In this document: positions 33,503 to 38,679 of the stretch, piece by piece | Layout: the number at the start of each line of letters is the position of its first letter | Position numbering within the stretch: the stretch's first letter is position 1 | From: Acidobacteriaceae bacterium | GTDB lineage: Bacteria; Acidobacteriota; Terriglobia; Terriglobales; Acidobacteriaceae | Length of the DNA: 38,679 nucleotides | NCBI GenBank assembly: GCA_003140235.1 | Contig: PLJN01000041.1 | Span: 161-38,839, forward strand | Direction of reading: 5' to 3' | The notes under the pieces: model-generated | Seen by the model: only the letters and a program-made list of their open reading frames with translations | Databases searched by the model: none | What the model was told of the DNA's origin: nothing | Made by a program: the position numbers and the translations under genes

Positions 33503-34558
33503 TCAGTGATTCGAAATTGTAAACGGTAAGCCAGCCACTCTAGCCTTCTTGCCATTTAGGTGAATTGGTTCTGCAGACTCAGCCTCGCGCCGTATGTAGC
33601 CCAGGCCAATGTTTCGCTGGCCGTCAGCCAACGGGACGCAAACCGCCGTGGTGATTTCCGCCAGCGTGCGGCCTTCCACGTCATACTTTCCGGGAGGGAC
33701 CAGGCCGTCGGCAAACTCAAACCCGGTAAACTTGCGATGCACCTGCCCGCGCGACCGTATGCGCTCTACGATTTCCTGTCCGATGTAGCAGCCCTTGGTG
33801 AAGCAGAGGGCGTGGTTCTGCTCGGTTTCCTGGGCCAGATCACGCTCGCGTATGTCCTGGCCGTATTGCGGGATTCCCTGGACTACGCGCCAAAGTTCCA
33901 GAGCGTCCGCGCCTACGGGTTCCGCGCTTGAACGAGTCAGAGCCTCCCAGACTTTTTGCGCGCTGTCCGGATGCAACCAGATTTCGTACCAATTCGGCTT
34001 TTGCTCCGGCCCGCGAACCAAAGTTATTTCCGTGCCGTCGATCGATCGTTTGCCAGTCTGCAATGGCTCCAGTTCAGACGCATCGAGCCCCGCAGATGAA
34101 AGTACGTCTTTGGCTTTGGGCCCACACAGGCCGATGGCGGTGAGCGAGTCGCTGATGTCGGTAAGCTTCACATCATCCATGATGATGTAGCGGCCGAGCG
34201 TCTTGATAAGAGTTTCCGCTTGCGAGCGGTCGGTATCGAGCAGCAGGTCATCGCCCCGGTTGTAAGCGTACAAGTCGCCGGCAATGCGGCCCTGGTGTGT
34301 GAGGACAAAACTGTAGTTGCCGTGGTCCACGGCCAGATCGCGGATGTTGTTGGTAATCATGCCATTGAGCCAGCGAACACGGTCTTTTCCCGTGGCAGTG
34401 ATTTTGGTCCGCCAGCCGAGATCGAAAACACCGGCTGACGAAAGCAGAGTGCGCAATTCAGGTTCCACGCCAACAAAGCGCAGCGCCGTCTCCGCGCCGT
34501 TGTAGACGCCGAGGCGCGCGTTGTTTGTCGCTAGCCGTTGCTGGAGGGCAGTCTGCAT
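33503..34558 (-). CDS. ygfZ: Folate-binding protein YgfZ (GcvT-like, Fe-S cluster maintenance)
   Basis: This 351-residue protein of the GcvT fold has the diagnostic YgfZ motif around the conserved Cys, CFTKGCYIGQEIVERIRSRGQVHRKFTGF. Other matches are GWRTKITATGKDRVRWLNGMITNNIRDL and HQGRIAGDLYAYN. YgfZ proteins bind tetrahydrofolate and help repair or assemble Fe-S clusters, including those of the tRNA enzyme MiaB. The ATG at 34558 was preferred to the GTG at 34561. It is the first gene of the cluster ygfZ-DUF1844-MBL-ribF and is divergent from the atp genes. Confidence 0.92.
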   Translation of the reverse strand: MQTALQQRLATNNARLGVYNGAETALRFVGVEPELRTLLSSAGVFDLGWRTKITATGKDRVRWLNGMITNNIRDLAVDHGNYSFVLTHQGRIAGDLYAYNRGDDLLLDTDRSQAETLIKTLGRYIIMDDVKLTDISDSLTAIGLCGPKAKDVLSSAGLDASELEPLQTGKRSIDGTEITLVRGPEQKPNWYEIWLHPDSAQKVWEALTRSSAEPVGADALELWRVVQGIPQYGQDIRERDLAQETEQNHALCFTKGCYIGQEIVERIRSRGQVHRKFTGFEFADGLVPPGKYDVEGRTLAEITTAVCVPLADGQRNIGLGYIRREAESAEPIHLNGKKARVAGLPFTISNH

Positions 34559-34669
34559 CACAAGTCAGGAACATTTGATTATAGCCAAGCCCGAAAAAGT
34601 GCGCGGGCTATGCGGGCTTTCGCCGAATGGTTGCAAACTGGGCTTAAAGCACGCAACAATGGTTCTCGT

Positions 34670-34897
34670 ATGCCAGAAGATGATAAAAGCCCGAAGAAAA
34701 TGTGGGTCGGAGCCGAAAAGTACCTTCAGTTAGGCTTCACCATCCCCGCGTCCACGTTCGTTGGCTGGATTTTGGGCGCCTTGCTGGCGCGCTGGTTGCA
34801 CAACGATTGGCTGCCTCTGGCCGGTCTGGTGTTCGGAACGGTGGCGGGTTTTGTTTATTTCATACGCATGGCCATGTCGGAGAAATTCAAAGATTGA
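34670..34897 (+). CDS. atpZ: AtpZ/AtpI-family small membrane protein of the F0 cluster
   Basis: This 75-residue protein begins MPEDDKSPKKMW and contains two membrane helices, YLQLGFTIPASTFVGWILGALLARWL and LPLAGLVFGTVAGFVYFIRMA. This is the two-helix hairpin with conserved glycines of the AtpZ/Fo-associated family (DUF-type 'putative F0F1-ATPase subunit'), thought to help c-ring assembly or Mg2+ uptake. An alternative in-frame ATG at 34610 would add 20 residues. The TGA overlaps the TTG start of the next gene, indicating coupling with atpI. Confidence 0.75.
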   Translation: MPEDDKSPKKMWVGAEKYLQLGFTIPASTFVGWILGALLARWLHNDWLPLAGLVFGTVAGFVYFIRMAMSEKFKD

Positions 34898-35328
34898 GCG
34901 ACCTCGCGCAGGTATCGGACGGCGAAGCGGAACAGTTTGGGCAGAGGATTTACGCCCGCCTGGTGCGCTTCATGTACATACTCGTCGGCGTGATCGCTCC
35001 GGTTGCGTGGATTTTCTACGGCTGGGCCTTTGCATTGTTCTTTGTGATCGGATTTGCGCTTGCAATCCTGAATTTTTATTGGCTCAAGCGGACGCTCGAA
35101 GCGCTGGTTGACCGGACTGTTTCCTCTCCGGACGTGAAGCCATCATCAGCGGGAGTGATCGCGCGGCTTCTACTGCGTTACGTTTTGATCGCTGTTGCAG
35201 CGTATGTTATATTCAATAGTTCTGCCATGAGTGCTTACGGCCTCTTTGCGGGCCTGTGTTTGCCGGTGGGCGCGATCATGATGGAAGCCGCGTACCAGGC
35301 CAGCAGAGAACTCTGGCGCCGACTTTGA
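34894..35328 (+). CDS. atpI: ATP synthase subunit I (AtpI-like)
   Basis: This 144-residue membrane protein has four hydrophobic segments: FMYILVGVIAPVAWIFYGW, ALFFVIGFALAILNFYWLK, LLLRYVLIAVAAYVIFNS and AYGLFAGLCLPVGAIMMEAAYQ. The spacing and the NFYWLKRTLEAL loop match the ATP synthase I family, which assists c-ring assembly. TTG at 34894 is the proposed start because it overlaps the previous stop as TTGA and GGAG lies about 11 bases upstream; the first in-frame ATG is inside the first helix. It sits between atpZ and atpB. Confidence 0.75.
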   Translation: MSDLAQVSDGEAEQFGQRIYARLVRFMYILVGVIAPVAWIFYGWAFALFFVIGFALAILNFYWLKRTLEALVDRTVSSPDVKPSSAGVIARLLLRYVLIAVAAYVIFNSSAMSAYGLFAGLCLPVGAIMMEAAYQASRELWRRL

Positions 35329-35356
35329 TTTTTGATTCCCGGGACAAACAACAAGA

Positions 35357-36094
35357 ATGCCTGAACAACTTTGGTTTACTGCTCTCCTGAATAAGGTCTT
35401 CGGCGGACCAATAACCGCTTTTCTTGATAAATTGCCGCCCGTTTTTCATCCTACACATCCTGAAGCCCCGATCACCAATGCTGTGGCCATGGAAGTTTTG
35501 GTGGTGGCGACGCTCATTCTGGTCTTTTTGTTTGTCCGCTCACGCTTGTCCGTTGACAAGCCCGGCTCCACACAGCACCTGGCGGAGATGATGAATGACT
35601 TCATCGCCAAGCAGGGCGAAGAGATCATCGGACATGGCAGCGAAAGATTTGTCCCTTTTCTGGTGTCGTTGTTTCTTTTTATTCTGTTTGCCAATTTGAT
35701 TGGCCTGATACCCGGCTTTATTTCGCCCAGCTCGGAGCCGGCGATGCCGCTCGGTTGCGCCGTCGTCGCGTTTACGTATTACAACCTGCACGGCTTGCGT
35801 GTGCAGGGTCTTGGTTATATCAAGCATTTCATGGGACCGGTATGGTGGCTGGCCTGGCTGATTTTGCCGATTGAAGTCATCAGCACTTTTGCCCGCGTGA
35901 TGTCGCTGACCATTCGTCTTTATGCCAACATTTTTGCCGGGGACATGGTGACCGGCGCGTTCTTCGCGCTCATGCCCGTTGGCATACCCGTTGTGTTTTT
36001 GTTGTTGCACGTGGCTGTGTCGGGGTTGCAAGCTTACATTTTTGTCCTGCTGACCACGATTTACCTGCAGGGAGCAGTTGCTCAAGAGCACTAG
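35357..36094 (+). CDS. atpB: F0F1 ATP synthase subunit a
   Basis: Subunit a forms the proton or sodium half-channels next to the c-ring. The 245-residue protein has five to six membrane helices. The essential Arg is in MSLTIRLYANIFAGDMV, with the conserved LRLxxN-like pattern. Other family marks are FVPFLVSLFLFILFANLIGLIPGF, WLAWLILPIEVISTFARV and the C-terminal GLQAYIFVLLTTIYLQGAV. It follows atpI by 28 nt and precedes atpE by 83 nt. The remaining F0 subunit b and the F1 genes are not adjacent, so the ATP synthase genes are split between at least two loci. Confidence 0.95.
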   Translation: MPEQLWFTALLNKVFGGPITAFLDKLPPVFHPTHPEAPITNAVAMEVLVVATLILVFLFVRSRLSVDKPGSTQHLAEMMNDFIAKQGEEIIGHGSERFVPFLVSLFLFILFANLIGLIPGFISPSSEPAMPLGCAVVAFTYYNLHGLRVQGLGYIKHFMGPVWWLAWLILPIEVISTFARVMSLTIRLYANIFAGDMVTGAFFALMPVGIPVVFLLLHVAVSGLQAYIFVLLTTIYLQGAVAQEH

Positions 36095-36177
36095 ATTGCC
36101 GCTTCGAGCGTGAGGGCCCCGTCCCCCAGGACGGTGTGCCAACCACCCACTGGAAGCGATTTCATAGGAGAGTACAA

Positions 36178-36498
36178 ATGCGCAAAACAATGATGTTCAT
36201 CTTTGTGGCCATGGTCATGATGTTAGTGGCTACGCCCGTGTTCGCCGAGGGTGGCGAATCTGCTGGTTCAACATTCAAATGGGCCATTCCCATCGGCGCC
36301 GGCATCGCTATCGGCATTGCCGCCGGCCTGTGCGGTCTGGGACAAGGCAAAGCGACAGCGTCAGCTGTTGAAGCCCTGGCCCGCAACCCCGGAGCGCGTC
36401 CGGGAATCTTCATCTTCCTGCTGCTTGGTCTGGCACTCATCGAGTCGCTCGGCCTGTACGCATTGGTGATCGCGTTCCAGATCATGAAGATGCACTAA
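36178..36498 (+). CDS. atpE: F0F1 ATP synthase subunit c, with N-terminal signal-like extension
   Basis: This is a 106-residue c subunit. A cleavable-looking hydrophobic N-terminus (MRKTMMFIFVAMVMMLVATPVFAEG) precedes the usual two-helix hairpin: WAIPIGAGIAIGIAAGLCGLGQGKATASAVEALARNPGA, then FIFLLLGLALIESLGLYALVIAF. The ion-binding Glu is in LIES. The Gln of GLGQG and the Glu-Ser...Tyr pattern resemble sodium-binding c-rings, though the Val and Thr positions of the best-studied sodium ring are changed to Leu. AGGAG lies eight bases before the ATG. A terminator follows, ending the transcription unit. Confidence 0.93.
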   Translation: MRKTMMFIFVAMVMMLVATPVFAEGGESAGSTFKWAIPIGAGIAIGIAAGLCGLGQGKATASAVEALARNPGARPGIFIFLLLGLALIESLGLYALVIAFQIMKMH

Positions 36499-36511
36499 AA
36501 GCATCGCGAAA

Positions 36512-36540
36512 AGGCCCGGCCTTTTGGCCCGGGTTTTTTT
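36512..36540 (+). terminator. Rho-independent terminator after atpE
   Basis: A GC-rich imperfect hairpin (CCCGGCC-TTTT-GGCCCGGG, with one bulged C) is followed directly by a run of seven T. It begins 14 nt after the atpE stop. Confidence 0.8.
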
Positions 36541-36578
36541 ATGTTCGGAGCATTCCACCTCGGTTATTCTTGGTTCCG

Positions 36579-37766
36579 ATGTTTTCCGCTGCTGAGCTTG
36601 AGTCACAGAAATCGGAGAGATGGAAGTTCTGTCTGATTGCTGTGTTTTGTGCCTGCCTGTGCATTGACCTCAACGGGCAAGCTACCCAACCACGCTGGAC
36701 GGTAGATCTCCCGCAGCAGTCCGGCCTGCGTCCTTTCGTAACGCAGCTCGATCTTCTTTGGACCAAGCAGCAAGGTGTTGTGTTCCTTACTCCGGATATA
36801 GTGGCCGTATTTCAAGTCAATGAGGTGCAGAAGCCTGCCCGGCTTTCCAAACGCACCGCGAGCGGAGGGGCCGGCAATTTCTATCTGGAAGTGCGGGTCT
36901 TTGATGCCCGGGACGGGCACGCCCTCAAGTCGCTGCGCCTGATTACCAGCGCGAACTTTTCCAAGGTAGTCCCCACACATGACGGGAAGTTCATCATGCG
37001 GCTCGGAGACATTGTGTATCTTATGTCTTCAGACTTCAGCCCGCTGGCGTCCAGAGAATTGCGCTCCAAGAGGGAAGCCCCCACCGAATACTGGCAGGTT
37101 GACGTTTCTTCGTCCGGATCTGAAGTGGTACTGGTCCACAACCAGGTGTTTTCAGCTTCCGACTCTCATCTGGAGAGAGAAGGGAAGGCCCAGTCGGACG
37201 TGGAGATTCTAAACGCGGACACCCTGCAAACGACCAAGGCGTTTACCGTCCTGCACTACCTGAGCGCATGGACGGCCGCAGACGGCTTTCTGGTAACGTT
37301 CGATCCAGCAGTCCCACTCGAAAAGAGAGAGTATGGCTTTCTCGATTACCAGGGCCAATGGTCGGTCTCTCCGGTGCATACCAGCAGGTGCAACTACAAT
37401 ATGGTCGCCTTTGATCCTCGATCGATTGCTGCGTTCGGTTGTGGCCAACTCCTGCTGTTTTCGCCCAAGGGGGAAACGCTTTTTTCCCGAAAGTACGATG
37501 AGAGCGAGCTTGCCGGTTCCGTGGCCGGAGACCAGCGGTATCTGGCGATGGAATTTGACACCATGAGAATGAGAGAAATTCCTTCACTAAAACGGCAAAT
37601 CCCACTGCCTTCGGCAATCCGGATTGAGACCTACAACGTGAGCGATGGCAAGCGGCTGCTGTCCATTAAGGTCAAAAACGATGATGTCTACTACGCAATT
37701 TCGCCGCAAGGTGCGCTGGCCGTTGTCGACGGCACAACCGTCAAACTGTATCAGCTAGCGGAGTGA
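36579..37766 (+). CDS. Secreted protein of unknown function, beta-propeller-like
   Basis: This is a 395-residue protein. After a short charged N-terminus, a hydrophobic segment (KFCLIAVFCACLCIDLNGQ) acts as a signal peptide or anchor. The rest shows repeats of strand-turn-strand form typical of propellers: VVFLTPDIVAVFQV, EVRVFDARDGHALKSLRL, VPTHDGKFIMRLGDIVYLMSSD, VEILNADTLQTTKAF, FDPRSIAAFGCGQLLLFSPKGE, IETYNVSDGKRLLSIKV. No catalytic motif is visible. Such proteins are common in acidobacterial genomes and have no assigned function. A TTG at 36570 is an alternative start. It lies alone between the atp cluster and nuoN. Confidence 0.7.
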   Translation: MFSAAELESQKSERWKFCLIAVFCACLCIDLNGQATQPRWTVDLPQQSGLRPFVTQLDLLWTKQQGVVFLTPDIVAVFQVNEVQKPARLSKRTASGGAGNFYLEVRVFDARDGHALKSLRLITSANFSKVVPTHDGKFIMRLGDIVYLMSSDFSPLASRELRSKREAPTEYWQVDVSSSGSEVVLVHNQVFSASDSHLEREGKAQSDVEILNADTLQTTKAFTVLHYLSAWTAADGFLVTFDPAVPLEKREYGFLDYQGQWSVSPVHTSRCNYNMVAFDPRSIAAFGCGQLLLFSPKGETLFSRKYDESELAGSVAGDQRYLAMEFDTMRMREIPSLKRQIPLPSAIRIETYNVSDGKRLLSIKVKNDDVYYAISPQGALAVVDGTTVKLYQLAE

Positions 37767-37785
37767 TCTTACGCTTGCGTGCAGG

Positions 37786-38679
37786 TCAGTGTCTATCTGC
37801 GTGCATTTGCGGCGATTTGTCGGCGGGAAGAACGGCCTGCGCGCCTTTGGTGGAATAGTCCAGCACACGCCCGGGCGCCACGCCCAGGTAGATGGTAGCG
37901 AGAGCGGCGAGGACCAGTGCCAGCCGCATCACGGCTGAAACCGGCGTGGCCGGAGTATCGGTCGTGGGTTCACGCATGTACATCACGACGATCAGCCGCA
38001 AATAGTAGTAAGCAGCCACGGCGCTGTTGACCACGCCAATAATCGTGAGCCAGACCAGGTTCGATTGTAGCGCGGCAGTAAAGACGTAATACTTGGCGAA
38101 GAATCCGCCGGTAAGCGGAATACCGATCAGCGACAGCATAAAGATAGTGAGCGTGAACGCCATAAGCGGAGAGCGCCTGCCCAGACCGGCATAGTCGTCG
38201 ATGGACACAAGGCTTTCGCCGTGTCCGGCCACGTGGCTGACAACGGCAAACGCGCCCACGTTCATTGCGGCATACGACGCGGTGTAGAAAATAGCTGCGG
38301 CAATGCCGAAACCGCTCGTATGATCCCAGGCGGCGGCAAAGGCAACCAGCAGATATCCGGCATGAGCGATCGAAGAGTAAGCCAGCATGCGCTTGACGTT
38401 GTTTTGCATCAGCGCGCCAAAGTTGCCCACGGTCATGGAAATCGCGGCAGAAATCCAGACCAGCCAAAACCATCCTGGGGCATTTGTGCCAAACAGCACG
38501 CGCAACAAGACAGCAAAGGCCGCGGCCTTGGGGCCGGTAGACATCAGCGCAACAACGGGCGCTGGCGCCCCTTCATAAACGTCGGGCGTCCAGACATGGA
38601 ACGGGGCGGCAGCCACTTTGAATCCCAGGCCAATGATCATCAATGCACTGGCAACGTAGACCAGCGTCATCGGCTCCCC
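37786..38679 (-). CDS. nuoN: NADH-quinone oxidoreductase subunit N, 3' part, runs off the window
   Basis: The frame remains open to the window edge and gives about 297 C-terminal residues of a proton-pumping complex I antiporter-like subunit. NuoN hallmarks are ALMIIGLGFKVAAAPFHVWTPDVYEGAPAPVVALMSTGPKAAAFA (conserved Lys in the membrane), NNVKRMLAYSSIAHAGYLLV, SIDDYAGLGRRSPLMAFTLTIFMLSLIGIPLTGGFFAKYYVF and VVNSAVAAYYYLRLIVVMYM. It is the last gene of the nuo operon in most bacteria, consistent with the absence of further nuo genes downstream here. Confidence 0.95.
   Translation of the reverse strand, partial: GEPMTLVYVASALMIIGLGFKVAAAPFHVWTPDVYEGAPAPVVALMSTGPKAAAFAVLLRVLFGTNAPGWFWLVWISAAISMTVGNFGALMQNNVKRMLAYSSIAHAGYLLVAFAAAWDHTSGFGIAAAIFYTASYAAMNVGAFAVVSHVAGHGESLVSIDDYAGLGRRSPLMAFTLTIFMLSLIGIPLTGGFFAKYYVFTAALQSNLVWLTIIGVVNSAVAAYYYLRLIVVMYMREPTTDTPATPVSAVMRLALVLAALATIYLGVAPGRVLDYSTKGAQAVLPADKSPQMHADRH

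Overview
The window looks like a chromosomal stretch of an Acidobacteriota genome, probably class Terriglobia. This is inferred from gene content and style: a secretin carrying TPRs and a C-terminal cohesin domain beside GspG-like pseudopilins, Ser/Thr kinases with PEGA repeats, a DUF1844 protein, M16 peptidase pairs, and F0 genes (atpZ-atpI-atpB-atpE) without adjacent F1 genes. No rRNA, tRNA, CRISPR array or transposase was seen. Most of the window is ordinary core and housekeeping DNA, with one scarred accessory spot at about 18.2-21.2 kb.

Layout. 1-1430 (minus): smpB, then the 5' part of a leucyl aminopeptidase gene. 1626-5335 (plus): a secretin gene and a pseudopilin series, the third copy frameshifted. 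5404-7447: a small secreted protein, a zinc-ribbon/PspC protein and a TPR protein. 7586-12486: aroA, an M16 peptidase, rlmN and a radical SAM protein whose consensus-like promoter is overlapped by a perfect palindrome. 12558-17429: a secreted beta-helix protein, a carboxymuconolactone decarboxylase/AhpD-like gene with an in-frame UGA, and a coupled pair of M16 peptidases (one catalytic lipoprotein, one lacking the zinc motif). 17494-18121: two small genes. 18346-21148: remnants that look like one S9 peptidase gene, separated by a reverse-oriented pair of NTPase-like genes, the first lacking its ATP-binding N-terminus. 21216-26153: a secreted protein, then a pseudokinase and an active kinase in tandem, both with PEGA repeats. 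26399-31043: a small secreted protein, typA, a glutaminyl-peptide cyclotransferase and an MFS transporter, separated by related palindromic repeats. 31168-34558 (minus): a compact ygfZ - DUF1844 - MBL hydrolase - ribF cluster with ATGA overlaps. 34670-36498: atpZ, atpI, atpB, atpE and a terminator. 36579-37766: a secreted propeller-like protein. 37786 to the end: the 3' part of nuoN on the minus strand.

The most notable observation is at 13737-14267. Two short reading frames are one CMD/AhpD-type gene split only by UGA. That UGA sits exactly where the second, nucleophilic cysteine of the CxxC motif belongs, with the usual histidine four residues later. A perfect 7-bp hairpin with a GGC loop begins 13 nt after the UGA, the placement and form expected of a bacterial SECIS. 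This is a strong candidate selenoprotein.

Other points of interest are the pseudokinase/kinase tandem, the two-gene NTPase cassette in a broken peptidase gene, the secretin-cohesin fusion, and a family of intergenic palindromic repeats, one of which supplies the stop codon of ribF.
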